From the NCBI RefSeq assembly GCF_003003235.1, contig NZ_PVUE01000021.1:29140-93139 (forward strand): a DNA stretch of 64,000 bases, given 5' to 3'. This stretch comes from Antricoccus suffuscus (lineage in GTDB: Bacteria > Actinomycetota > Actinomycetes > Mycobacteriales > Antricoccaceae). Under the pieces are notes generated by a model. That model searched no databases, was not told where the DNA came from, and saw only the letters and a list, made by a program, of their open reading frames with translations. Within the stretch, counting starts at the first letter, position 1, and each line of letters starts with the position of its first letter. A program made the translations under genes and the position numbers. Below are positions 19,068 through 27,929 of the stretch, piece by piece.

Positions 19068-21679
19068 GACTGCTCACGCTCCTTTGCGAAGTTTTCCAGC
19101 CACTCGACCTGTTCGGAGTTGAGTGATGGACGGATGTTGTTGCGGGCTCGATCGAAGTCCGCCTTGGTCACCCGCGGCGCGTCGAGGTCGCGGCGCATCG
19201 CGACCAGCGCCGCCTCGCGCACGAGCGCGGCGCAGTCGGCGCTCGAATAGTGCTCGAGCTCCTTTGCGATGGCCGTGAGGTTGACGCCGCGAGTGATCGG
19301 CGTGTTGCGGGCCGAGGCCTTGAGGATCGCTGCTCGCGCGTCGGCGTCCGGCGGCGGCACATAGATCATCCGGTCGAGCCGGCCCGGACGCAACAGCGCG
19401 GGATCGATCAGGTCAGGCCGGTTGGTGGCACCGATGACGACGACGTTTTTCAGTGCCTCCACACCGTCGAGCTCGGTGAGTAGGGAGGCGACGACGCGGT
19501 CCGTCGTACCGCCATCGGTGCCTTGACCGCGCGGCGGAGCGAGCGCGTCGACCTCGTCCATGAAGATCAGCGTCGGTGACGCTTGGCGGGCTCGCCGGAA
19601 CAGCTCACGTACGGCGCGTTCACTTTCGCCGACCCACTTGTTGAGTAGCTCCGCACCCTTGACGCTCATCACGTTGGTCTGCCCGGATCCGGCGATCGCC
19701 TTGACGAGGAATGTCTTCCCGCAGCCGGGCGGTCCATAGAGCAGTACGCCGCGCGGAGGGCTGATCCCGAGCCGCTCGAAGGTCTCGGGATACTGCAGCG
19801 GCCACAGCACCGCTTCGGTGAGAGCTTCCTTCGTCTCGACCATGTCGCCGACGTCGTCGAGGGTCACGCGCGCGACTTCCAGTGACGACTCGGCCATCGC
19901 GGTCGGCCGCACGACCTCCAGCGCGCCGATCAGGTCGGTCTGGTCGATCGTCGGATTGTCCGACTCGCGCTGCCGAAGGGCGGCACGCACGGACGCCTCG
20001 CGCCGCAACGCGATCAGGTCCGCGATGACAAACCCCGGCGTACGGGCCGCTATCTCGTCAAGGTGTACGCCGCCGGCCAGTGGCACCGGGCGCATCACGG
20101 CCTCGAGGATGTCTTTGCGACCGTTCTTGTCCGGCAGCGGCACGGACAGCTGATGATCGAGTACGCCGGGGCGCAGTAGCTCGGTGGAGACCTCTTCGGG
20201 GCGGGCCGTCGTGCAGACGACGGCGACCTTGCTGGCGCCGATGGTGTGAGCGAGCAGGTCGATGAAGATCCGTGAGAGTGGCTCCGGTTCGTCGCGTGGA
20301 GCGAGCGCCTCGACGTCCCGGATCAGCAGCATCGTGGGGGACTTGTCGGTGGCGTCCTTGATCGCGCTGCGCAGGGCATCGGCGGCCGCGGCGGCCTCGA
20401 CGGCGGCGACCGCGGGCGCGGACAGGTCGACCACGCCGGCGCCGACGGACGCGGCGACCGATTGCGCCAGGGTGCTTTTGCCGACCCCGGGTGGCCCGCT
20501 GATTAGTACGCCGAGCTGCGCCGTGCTGCCGAGTCGATCGAGCACCTCGGTGTGATGGAAGCCGAGGTCCAGCCACTCGTAGAGCGAGTGGGACTGTTCC
20601 TTTACTCCGGGCAGGTCGGCAATAGTCGGTATGGCCGTCGCGACGGTCCCGGTGTCGGCGTCATCGGCGACTGTATCGCGCTTGTCCACGTCACTCTGTT
20701 CGGCGGTTTGGGCCGGTTTGGCTGCCGGCTTTGCCTTTGTCGCCGACCCGGTTGCGGCCGCACCTGACTTCGTGTCAGAGGCCGCGGGCTTTTCCGCGAC
20801 GACTGCCGGACCCGCGGACGGAGCAGGTGTCGTCGCAGGCAGTGGTACCGCTGCAGGCGGGGACGGGAGAGGTGAAGACGGTGGCGGCGATGGCGCTGCG
20901 GTCACGGTGTATAGCGGGTTGGGCTGCGGCGTCACTTGGCGCACGGACGAATGGTTCGTCGATGCCCGGCTAGGCTTCTCTGGCGCCCAGCCCGGTGCGC
21001 TGCCACCCCCGCGCCACGACACCGTCGTACCGGCTGTGACCAGTGCGGGGCCCGCAGCATCGACGCTGGTGACCGTGAGCAGCGTGGTTGTCCACTGCAT
21101 GCCCATCAGCGCCCGCAACTGCCGCCGCGTGCTGTCGAGGTCACTCTGATCGACCAGTCCACCGAGCGAGTTTTCCTGCGGGAGGAGAGATATGTTGTCG
21201 CCCGTGGCCACCATCTTGCCTAGCAACGCGCGGCGCAGCATGTCGGGGCTGACGATCCGCGAAATGTTGGCATCGCCGGCCACCTCGACGGTGCGCGCCT
21301 CGGTGAGGTCGATCTTGGCGACCTGGACCGCCGTACCGTCTGCGATCCCGATGTTGCCGAGTGTGAGGTCGTCGGCCAGCAGAATCCCCGGTGGCACGTC
21401 GTTGCCGCCGTCGGCGACGATTGCGCCGGTCGTACGTCGGCCGCCCAGTAGCACCGGGTCCCACGGTGCCAGGTCGAGCGCCGCAAGCACGTCCTGGTGC
21501 ATGCGTACGACGCCGCGCCGTGCATCAAGCACGGCGGCGGTCAGGCGAGCAGTGAGCGTAAGTCCGGTTTCCGACACGTGGTCGAGCGTAGTCGGAACGG
21601 GCGCGGCAGCGCCGCCGACCGCAGTCAACTGCTCAGCGGCACGCCTGAGACGTGGTGCCGTGGAACTTCTGCCGGCCAT
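19064..21679 (-). CDS. Cdc48-like AAA+ ATPase (Cpa type) with degenerate D1 and long Pro/Ala linker
   Basis: 871 residues. An N-terminal beta-barrel-like domain (about 35-225) is followed by a Pro/Ala/Ser/Thr-rich linker (about 230-345) and two AAA domains. D2 is intact: Walker A GPPGCGKT (649-656), Walker B LIFMDE (704-709), GATNRPD, and arginine fingers in RPGRLDR. D1 has a good Walker A (GPPGVGKS, 395-402), but its Walker B reads LLIRDVEA with Arg in place of the Mg-binding Asp, and its finger region reads RPGVLDHQ. D1 is thus predicted to bind but not hydrolyse ATP. The family matches the actinobacterial Cpa proteins (M. smegmatis Msm0858, M. tuberculosis Rv0435c), which unfold proteins. 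Coupled to the SRPBCC gene. Confidence 0.88.
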   Translation of the reverse strand: MAGRSSTAPRLRRAAEQLTAVGGAAAPVPTTLDHVSETGLTLTARLTAAVLDARRGVVRMHQDVLAALDLAPWDPVLLGGRRTTGAIVADGGNDVPPGILLADDLTLGNIGIADGTAVQVAKIDLTEARTVEVAGDANISRIVSPDMLRRALLGKMVATGDNISLLPQENSLGGLVDQSDLDSTRRQLRALMGMQWTTTLLTVTSVDAAGPALVTAGTTVSWRGGGSAPGWAPEKPSRASTNHSSVRQVTPQPNPLYTVTAAPSPPPSSPLPSPPAAVPLPATTPAPSAGPAVVAEKPAASDTKSGAAATGSATKAKPAAKPAQTAEQSDVDKRDTVADDADTGTVATAIPTIADLPGVKEQSHSLYEWLDLGFHHTEVLDRLGSTAQLGVLISGPPGVGKSTLAQSVAASVGAGVVDLSAPAVAAVEAAAAADALRSAIKDATDKSPTMLLIRDVEALAPRDEPEPLSRIFIDLLAHTIGASKVAVVCTTARPEEVSTELLRPGVLDHQLSVPLPDKNGRKDILEAVMRPVPLAGGVHLDEIAARTPGFVIADLIALRREASVRAALRQRESDNPTIDQTDLIGALEVVRPTAMAESSLEVARVTLDDVGDMVETKEALTEAVLWPLQYPETFERLGISPPRGVLLYGPPGCGKTFLVKAIAGSGQTNVMSVKGAELLNKWVGESERAVRELFRRARQASPTLIFMDEVDALAPPRGQGTDGGTTDRVVASLLTELDGVEALKNVVVIGATNRPDLIDPALLRPGRLDRMIYVPPPDADARAAILKASARNTPITRGVNLTAIAKELEHYSSADCAALVREAALVAMRRDLDAPRVTKADFDRARNNIRPSLNSEQVEWLENFAKEREQS

Positions 21680-21735
21680 CTCGGGTTAACTAGGGGAGTT
21701 GGACGGCGGTCAATACGCCGTACCGAGAGACCGGG

Positions 21736-24603
21736 GTGCGCGTGAGAAGCCTGTCCAGGACGAGTCGCATCGTCATTACGGTGCTTGCCGTGATTGTTGT
21801 GGCGGGTGGACTCGTGTCATGGCGGCTCATCAGCAACGCCAATCCCGGATACCGCACGGTCAACTCGATGTTCGGCAGCAACACCTCACCTTCCGTCTTA
21901 CTCGACACGACGATGTACATCCCCGACAACGCGACGGCAGCGCACCCCGCACCCGCGGTGATCGTCGCGCACGGCTTCGGCGGTGACAAGGAGTCCGTGG
22001 CCGCCGACGCCAAAGACCTTGCCGCCCGCGGGTACGTCGTGCTCGCATACAGCGCGCGCGGATTCGGAAAGAGCGACGGGCAGATCTCGCTCAACGCGCC
22101 GGACGCCGAGGTCGCGGACGCGAAGAACCTCATCACGATGCTCGCGCAGCAACCGGAGGTGCAGAAGGACGGGCCCAACGACCCGAGGGTCGGGATCGTC
22201 GGCGCGTCGTACGGCGGCGCGCTCGCGTTGATGACCGCCGGACTGGATGATCGGGTCGACGCGATCGTCCCGGAGATCACCTGGAACCGGCTGTCACGAG
22301 TCTTCTTCCCGAATGGCTCGGGGGTGCTGCCGCATAACGCATTGGCTCCCGCCGCGGTTGGACCGGGCGCGCAGGATGTCGCCCCTGGGGTGTTCAAGCG
22401 TGAGTGGGCCGGGATCTTCTTCGGGCTGGGAAAGGGCAACGGCATTCCCTCACTTTTGCCGTCGGCTACCAGCGGCGATTCCAGTGATTCGAGCGGGTCG
22501 GGTGGCTCCGGCGCGGCCAGCAAGCCGGGGGCCTCGGATGGCACATTTCCGCTCAACCCCGCGCTCGAACCGCAGTTGGTGTGCGGGAAGTTCAGCGCGC
22601 AGATCTGTCAGGTCTATACCGAGGCGGCGTCGACCGGCACGCTCAGCGCCGCGTCGGTGGCCGTGCTCGACAAGTCCTCGCCGTACAGCGTCGCGGACAA
22701 GATCAAGGCGCCGACCTTCCTGATCCAAGGCCAGAACGACTCGCTGTTCCCACTCAGCGAGGCGGACGAGACCGCCCGTCAGATCGCGCTGAACGGCACC
22801 GACGTCAAGGTCTACTGGACCGCCGGCGGCCACGATGCGGGCGGTGTGGGCGCGACCGACGACGAGACCAAGCAGATCCGCGGCGAGGTCGCGGGCTGGT
22901 TCGATCACTACCTGAAGAAGACCGGCCCGAAGCCGTCCCTCGACTTCGCCTTCGACCAGGAGACCGGGTTGTCGGTGCGAGGCGGGCGGCCGGCGATTCG
23001 AGTCGAACGCGCCCCGTCGTACCCCGGCGTCCACGACCTCGATGTCGCCACCAAGAGCCTGACGGTGTCGGGGACGCCGCAGCTGGCCGTGGCGCCCGCC
23101 GGCGGCGTACCGTCGTCGATCTCTACGCTGCCTGGGATCGGCAATTTCGGTCTCGCCTACGACCCTCCGGGCCAGGCGGCCGTTTTCACGTCCAAGAAAC
23201 TGACCACCGCGATGAGTATCGTCGGCAGCTCGTCGATCAAGATCCACGTGTCCGGCGTACCCGAGGGCGCCGTACTGTTCGCGAAGCTTTACGACGTGCC
23301 CGACGGCGGTACGCCGAGCCTGCCCGGGGGCAGCGTGGCGCCGGTCGTCGTACCGCCATCCGCGCCAGGCGCCGGGGTCGATGTCGACGTTGTGCTGCCG
23401 GCCGTTGCGCACCAGTTCGAAACTGGCCACCGACTGCTGGTCGCATTCGCCACCACGGATCGCTCATACCAAAGCGAACCGCAGCAGAAGGTCATCGGTA
23501 TCAGCCTTGCCGGCGGGTCGGGTGGCCTCACCTACGCGACGGTCAGCGCGACTCCGGACGCGGCGCCCGTATCGGATTGGCTCATTCTCCTCGCCATCGT
23601 CGTCGGAGCCGGCGTACTCGCGGCGCTCGTGTCGCTGCTATGGCGGCGCCGGCGGCTGCGCAAGGAGTACGTCGCCTTCGACACGCAGCTGGCCGATGTG
23701 CCGCTCGTCGCCGACGGTCTGCGCAAGGCATACAAGGACGGCTTTGTCGCGGTACGCTCGGTGAATTTCCGCGTCGAGCGGGGCCAGGTGGTCGGGCTGC
23801 TCGGACCGAATGGCGCCGGCAAGACGACGGCGCTGCGCATGCTGATGGGCCTGATCCGGCCGACCGCGGGAGAGCTGCGCGTCTTCGGTCACCACATCAG
23901 CCCCGGCAGCCCCGTATTGAGCCGGTTGGGCTGCTTCGTCGAGGGCGTCGGGTTCCTGCAGCACCTCAACGGCCGGGACAATATCGAGCTGTTCTGGGCC
24001 GCAACCGGACGGCCGCTCGAAGACGCCCGCCTCGACGAGGTGCTGGAAATCGCTGGGCTCGGTGACGCGATCGACCGCAAGGTCAAGACCTACAGCCAAG
24101 GGATGCGGCAGCGGCTGGCGATCGCGCAGGCGATGCTCGGCCTGCCGGACCTGCTCGTGCTTGACGAGCCGACTAACGGGCTCGATCCGCCGCAGATTGC
24201 CGAGATGCGCGCCGTACTGCGCTCCTATGCCCGCGACGGCCGGTCGGTGCTCATCTCCAGTCACCAGCTAGCCGAGGTCGAGCAGACGTGCTCGCACATT
24301 GTCGTGATCAACAAGGGCGAGGTTATCGCGTCGGGTTCGGTGGCCGAGGTCGTCGGTGTCGGTGCCGAGCTCACTGTCGGCGTGGACGACCCCGCGATTG
24401 CCGCGCGCCTGATTGACCGGCTCGACGGCGTGATCGTCATCGACCAGTCGGCGACCGAGATCGGCGTCGAGATCACCGACGAACACGTACACGCCGCCGA
24501 CATAGTGGCGGCCCTCGTAACGGCCGGCGTACGGGTCGACAGCGCTGTTCCACGGAGGCATCTCGAGGACGCCTTCCTGGCATTGGTGGGTGAGGTGAAA
24601 TGA
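21736..24603 (+). CDS. Fusion: extracytoplasmic alpha/beta hydrolase (X-Pro peptidase-like) + ABC transporter ATPase
   Basis: 955 residues in four parts. A membrane helix (about 11-29) leads to a CocE/X-Pro dipeptidyl-peptidase-like hydrolase with nucleophile GASYGG (Ser158), acid in QGQNDSLFP (Asp335) and His in AGGHDAGG (His366), plus a beta-rich C-terminal part to about 610. A second helix (614-635) followed by RRRRLRK returns the chain to the cytoplasm. Then comes an ABC ATPase with Walker A GPNGAGKT (690-697), signature SQGMRQR and Walker B LLVLDEP (806-812). GTG start at 21736; another GTG is at 21742. It overlaps the permease gene by four bases. Confidence 0.88.
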   Translation: MRVRSLSRTSRIVITVLAVIVVAGGLVSWRLISNANPGYRTVNSMFGSNTSPSVLLDTTMYIPDNATAAHPAPAVIVAHGFGGDKESVAADAKDLAARGYVVLAYSARGFGKSDGQISLNAPDAEVADAKNLITMLAQQPEVQKDGPNDPRVGIVGASYGGALALMTAGLDDRVDAIVPEITWNRLSRVFFPNGSGVLPHNALAPAAVGPGAQDVAPGVFKREWAGIFFGLGKGNGIPSLLPSATSGDSSDSSGSGGSGAASKPGASDGTFPLNPALEPQLVCGKFSAQICQVYTEAASTGTLSAASVAVLDKSSPYSVADKIKAPTFLIQGQNDSLFPLSEADETARQIALNGTDVKVYWTAGGHDAGGVGATDDETKQIRGEVAGWFDHYLKKTGPKPSLDFAFDQETGLSVRGGRPAIRVERAPSYPGVHDLDVATKSLTVSGTPQLAVAPAGGVPSSISTLPGIGNFGLAYDPPGQAAVFTSKKLTTAMSIVGSSSIKIHVSGVPEGAVLFAKLYDVPDGGTPSLPGGSVAPVVVPPSAPGAGVDVDVVLPAVAHQFETGHRLLVAFATTDRSYQSEPQQKVIGISLAGGSGGLTYATVSATPDAAPVSDWLILLAIVVGAGVLAALVSLLWRRRRLRKEYVAFDTQLADVPLVADGLRKAYKDGFVAVRSVNFRVERGQVVGLLGPNGAGKTTALRMLMGLIRPTAGELRVFGHHISPGSPVLSRLGCFVEGVGFLQHLNGRDNIELFWAATGRPLEDARLDEVLEIAGLGDAIDRKVKTYSQGMRQRLAIAQAMLGLPDLLVLDEPTNGLDPPQIAEMRAVLRSYARDGRSVLISSHQLAEVEQTCSHIVVINKGEVIASGSVAEVVGVGAELTVGVDDPAIAARLIDRLDGVIVIDQSATEIGVEITDEHVHAADIVAALVTAGVRVDSAVPRRHLEDAFLALVGEVK

Positions 24604-25487
24604 CCGAGTCACAGGCCGCAGGACGCGACGTAGCGGACCGCAGAGGGGCGGCGCCGGGTTACGCGCCCGGGCACACGCTCGGCTTCTGGATTGAGGTACG
24701 CCGCCAGCTGGGGCGCCGACGTACTCTCGGCGTCTTTGCCTTCATGGCGTTGCTTCCGCTGATCTTGATCCTGGCCTTCGCGATCGGCAATCCGGCCGAC
24801 CTCGGCAGGTCCAGCACGGTCAATCTGGTCGACGTCGCGACCACCGGCGCGCTCAACTTCATGCTCTTTATTTTTTTCGTGACGACCGGGTTCTTCCTCG
24901 TCATCGTCTTCGCGCTGTTCTTCGGAGACACGGTTGCGAGCGAGGCAGGGTGGGGGAGTCTGCGCTATCTGCTGGCCATCCCGGTGCCCCGAGGCCGCCT
25001 GTTGATGCGCAAACTGCTCGTCGCGTTGTTCTTGTCGTTGGCGGCACTCGCGGTGTTGATGGCAGTCTCGCTGGTCGCCGGGTGGATCTTTTACGGCTGG
25101 CATCCGGTTGGTACGCCGGTCGGCATCGAACTCTCGCCCGGGGCAGCGTCGTGGCGGATCCTGCTGATCGCGGCGTACATCGCGGTCAACATGCTGATGG
25201 TCGGCGCGCTGGCGTTCTACCTGTCGGTGCGCACCGACGCTCCGCTCGCCGCGGTCGGCGGCACCGTGTTCATCGTGATTGTCTCGTCGATCCTCGGGCA
25301 GGTCGATGCGCTCGGCGACCTGCGCAACTGGCTGCCAACGCAGTACAACTTCGCCTGGGTGGGCATGCTCGGCGTACCCCCGGACACGAGTCAGATGATC
25401 CGCGGCGTGTCCTTTGCCCTGGCCTACGCCGCGATCTTGCTCGCGCTTGCCTTCCGGCATTTCCACAAGAAGGACGTCACGTCGTAA
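24600..25487 (+). CDS. ABC transporter permease (ABC-2 type)
   Basis: A 295-residue membrane protein with about six hydrophobic helices (for example LLPLILILAFAI, FFLVIVFALFF, LAALAVLMAVSLVAGWI). The region DTVASEAGWGSLRYLLAIPV is typical of ABC-2/NatB-like permeases. Its ATG overlaps the stop of the hydrolase-ATPase fusion, so the two form an exporter whose ATPase carries an external hydrolase. The cargo is unknown. Confidence 0.87.
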   Translation: MTESQAAGRDVADRRGAAPGYAPGHTLGFWIEVRRQLGRRRTLGVFAFMALLPLILILAFAIGNPADLGRSSTVNLVDVATTGALNFMLFIFFVTTGFFLVIVFALFFGDTVASEAGWGSLRYLLAIPVPRGRLLMRKLLVALFLSLAALAVLMAVSLVAGWIFYGWHPVGTPVGIELSPGAASWRILLIAAYIAVNMLMVGALAFYLSVRTDAPLAAVGGTVFIVIVSSILGQVDALGDLRNWLPTQYNFAWVGMLGVPPDTSQMIRGVSFALAYAAILLALAFRHFHKKDVTS

Positions 25488-25537
25488 CTAGGGTCCGGAC
25501 GGACGACCGCAAGCTCGCAGTTGCGAGATTTCCGACG

Positions 25538-27241
25538 TTAAGCGAGACCCTCGGCGCGCGCTTCCTTCATGCGATCGGCCATCGCGCTGGAGTTACGCAT
25601 CGGCAGTTGCTTGACCAACAGCGCAAACAGGAAGCCGACAATCATGACCGGGATCGCGAAGTGGTACACCGCTTGCATCGCTTCGACGAACGCGTCGAGG
25701 ATGCCGTCCTTCAGCCCCGGGGAAAGGTGACCGACGCTGTTGATCGCGTCCGTGCTCGCCAGCAGCTTCTGTAGCTCGTTTGCGGTCACGTCTGGCATCG
25801 CGAGAAGCTGTTTGGCGCCCTCGACTTGGGCCTGGCTCACGCCAGGCGGCAGTTGACCGGAGGCGGCAGCCTGAACCAGCTGGTGTGCCTGTGCGATCTT
25901 CTGCTCGATGCCGGGTTTGGCCGCTGCAAGCGGAGCGGCTACCGATGTCACGAACGTGCCGTTGAGGATGGACCCGAAGATTGCGACGCCCATCGTGCCG
26001 CCCAGCTGCCGCATAAACGTCCCGGTCGACGTGACGACGGCGAGGTCCCGCCCGGTGACCGCGTTCTGAGCGGCCAGCACCAGGTTCTGCATGCAGCAGC
26101 CGAGCCCGAGGCCGAGGACGAGCATGTAGAGACTGAACACCCACATCGACGTACCGCGCTCGACCGTGCTGAACAAGAACATTGCCAGGACCAAGATCGC
26201 GGTGCCGCCGACGATGAACATCTTGTACTTGCCGAGCTTGGTGATCAGGTTGCCCGAGCCGATCGACGCCGACATGATTCCAACGACCATCGGGATGATC
26301 GCGAGGCCGGCTTCGGTCGCGCTGAGCCCCTTCTCGATCTGCAGGTACTGCGAGACGTAGATGATCGCGCCGAACATGCCGAAACCGATCACGACGCCGA
26401 CGATCGTCGTGGTCGTGACTACCTTGTTCTGGAAGATCCGCAGCGGCAAAATAGGATCGTCGACGCGGAACTCCCACCAGATAAAGATGGCCGTAAGGGC
26501 TGCGGCGACGACGAAGTAGGTGATGATCGAGGTCGAACCCCACCCGTCGCTGTTGCCGAACTCGAGCGCAAGCAGCAAGCTCGATACCGCGCCCACGAGC
26601 AGGGCAGCGCCGAAGTAGTCGATCTTGACCTTCTGGTGGTGATGCGGCAAATGCAGGTGCTTGACGACGAGGTAGATCGCGACGAGCCCGACGGGGATGT
26701 TGACCCAGAAACACCAGCGCCACGACACCGAGTCGGTGAGAAACCCGCCAAGCAGCGGGCCCACCACAGACGAGAGGCCAAAGACCGCGCCGAAATAGCC
26801 CTGGTATTTGCCGCGCTGCCGTGGCGGCACGATGTCGGAGATGATGATGAATGCTAGCGGCATGAGACCACCCGCGCCGAGGCCCTGAACGCCGCGGAAG
26901 ATGATCAGCTGCGTCATGTTCTGGCTGAACGCCGCCAGCACCGAGCCGACCAAGAAGACGCCGATGCTGAACAAGAAGACCGGGCGCCGACCGAAGATGT
27001 CCGAGACCTTGCCGTACAGCGGAGTCGACGCGGTCGCGAGCAGCATGTACGCCGTCACGACCCACGGGATCGCCTCAAACGCCTTGAAGTCGCCCGCGAT
27101 GGTCTTCAGCGCGGTAGAGACAATGGTCTGGTCGAGCGCGGCGAGAAACATGCCGGCCAGCAGGCCGAACAGGATCGCCATGATCTGCTTGTGCGAGAAC
27201 TCGCCGGATTCTTCGACGGTCGCGTCAGGTGCGGTGGTCAC
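25538..27241 (-). CDS. MFS drug efflux transporter, DHA2 (14-helix) family
   Basis: About 567 residues with 14 predicted membrane helices. Motif A reads GKVSDIFGRRPV, motif C-like LDQTIVSTALKTIAGDF opens helix 1, and an extracytoplasmic Ala/Gln-rich stretch (AAKPGIEQKIAQAHQLVQAA) lies before the last helix, as in EmrB/QacA exporters. The frame extends to 27295, but GGAG before the GTG at 27241 fits translation. A MarR regulator lies 89 bp upstream on the same strand, the usual regulator-exporter pair. Confidence 0.9.
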   Translation of the reverse strand: MTTAPDATVEESGEFSHKQIMAILFGLLAGMFLAALDQTIVSTALKTIAGDFKAFEAIPWVVTAYMLLATASTPLYGKVSDIFGRRPVFLFSIGVFLVGSVLAAFSQNMTQLIIFRGVQGLGAGGLMPLAFIIISDIVPPRQRGKYQGYFGAVFGLSSVVGPLLGGFLTDSVSWRWCFWVNIPVGLVAIYLVVKHLHLPHHHQKVKIDYFGAALLVGAVSSLLLALEFGNSDGWGSTSIITYFVVAAALTAIFIWWEFRVDDPILPLRIFQNKVVTTTTIVGVVIGFGMFGAIIYVSQYLQIEKGLSATEAGLAIIPMVVGIMSASIGSGNLITKLGKYKMFIVGGTAILVLAMFLFSTVERGTSMWVFSLYMLVLGLGLGCCMQNLVLAAQNAVTGRDLAVVTSTGTFMRQLGGTMGVAIFGSILNGTFVTSVAAPLAAAKPGIEQKIAQAHQLVQAAASGQLPPGVSQAQVEGAKQLLAMPDVTANELQKLLASTDAINSVGHLSPGLKDGILDAFVEAMQAVYHFAIPVMIVGFLFALLVKQLPMRNSSAMADRMKEARAEGLA

Positions 27242-27330
27242 GAGTGCTCCATGTGAAATGTAAAGACAGTGGTCGGGTCGGGAGGTGCCTCTCACGCGAC
27301 GCTCTGAGGACGTGCGTAAAGCGCCTTCGC

Positions 27331-27816
27331 TTAGGTCGTCTTATGCGGTACGGCGTGCATATGCCGGGCAGCGGTGGTCTGTAGGTCCGCAGCGAGCCGG
27401 CCGAGGATGGCCCGCAACTCGCGGCGATCTTCCTCGTTCCAGCCGCTGATCGCCGATCCCAGCTCCTCGCGCCGGACGTGCTCTGCGTGTGCGAGCATGG
27501 CGCTCCCTTTGGCGCTGAGCCGCATGAGATGCGCTCGTCCGTCGGCGGGGTCTGGGCTGCGTTCGACGAGGTCGTCCTCTTCGAGTTTCTTGATGTGCCG
27601 GCTGATGGTCGAGATGTCGAGCCCGCAGAACTCGGCCACGGACGACGGTCGTGACTTGTCAAAGTGCCGAATGGAGGTGAGCACCATTAGCGCTCCCTTA
27701 TCCAAGGCCATGCTCTCGAACCCCTTGTGCACCGCGCGTACGACGCTCAGAAGACTGCGCACGATGTCGTCTAGAGCATCAGTGTCTTCGGGGTCGGGGT
27801 GGGTTGCTTGTGTCAC
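27331..27816 (-). CDS. MarR-family transcriptional regulator
   Basis: 161 residues with a winged helix: SVAEFCGLDISTISRHIKKL (recognition helix) and VERSPDPADGRAHLMRLSAKG (wing). It probably represses itself and the downstream exporter, releasing on binding a phenolic or drug ligand. A perfect TTGCG-TTT-CGCAA dyad lies 25 bp upstream of its start. The inducing ligand is unknown. Confidence 0.9.
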   Translation of the reverse strand: MTQATHPDPEDTDALDDIVRSLLSVVRAVHKGFESMALDKGALMVLTSIRHFDKSRPSSVAEFCGLDISTISRHIKKLEEDDLVERSPDPADGRAHLMRLSAKGSAMLAHAEHVRREELGSAISGWNEEDRRELRAILGRLAADLQTTAARHMHAVPHKTT

Positions 27817-27840
27817 GCAAGTAAGTATGCGGCCCGATAA

Positions 27841-27853
27841 TTGCGTTTCGCAA
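27841..27853. promoter_or_regulatory. Candidate MarR operator
   Basis: TTGCG-TTT-CGCAA is a perfect inverted repeat 25-37 bp upstream of the marR start codon, where repressor binding would block the promoter. It is flanked by AA and CTTAATT. Assignment to this MarR is inferred from position. Confidence 0.5.
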
Positions 27854-27929
27854 CTTAATTCTCGGCATTGTGTGGCGCCTCACCGGGTCCGGCTAACATG
27901 CAATAAACGCCCGATGGCGCAACGAGGAT

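Noticed and set aside
22581..24065. 494-residue second frame inside the hydrolase-ATPase fusion
   Set aside because: Arg/Gly-rich shadow of the true frame, which holds all catalytic motifs.
25593..27065. 490-residue alternative frame inside the DHA2 exporter
   Set aside because: Arg/His-rich and lacking membrane helices; the other frame is a clear 14-helix transporter.
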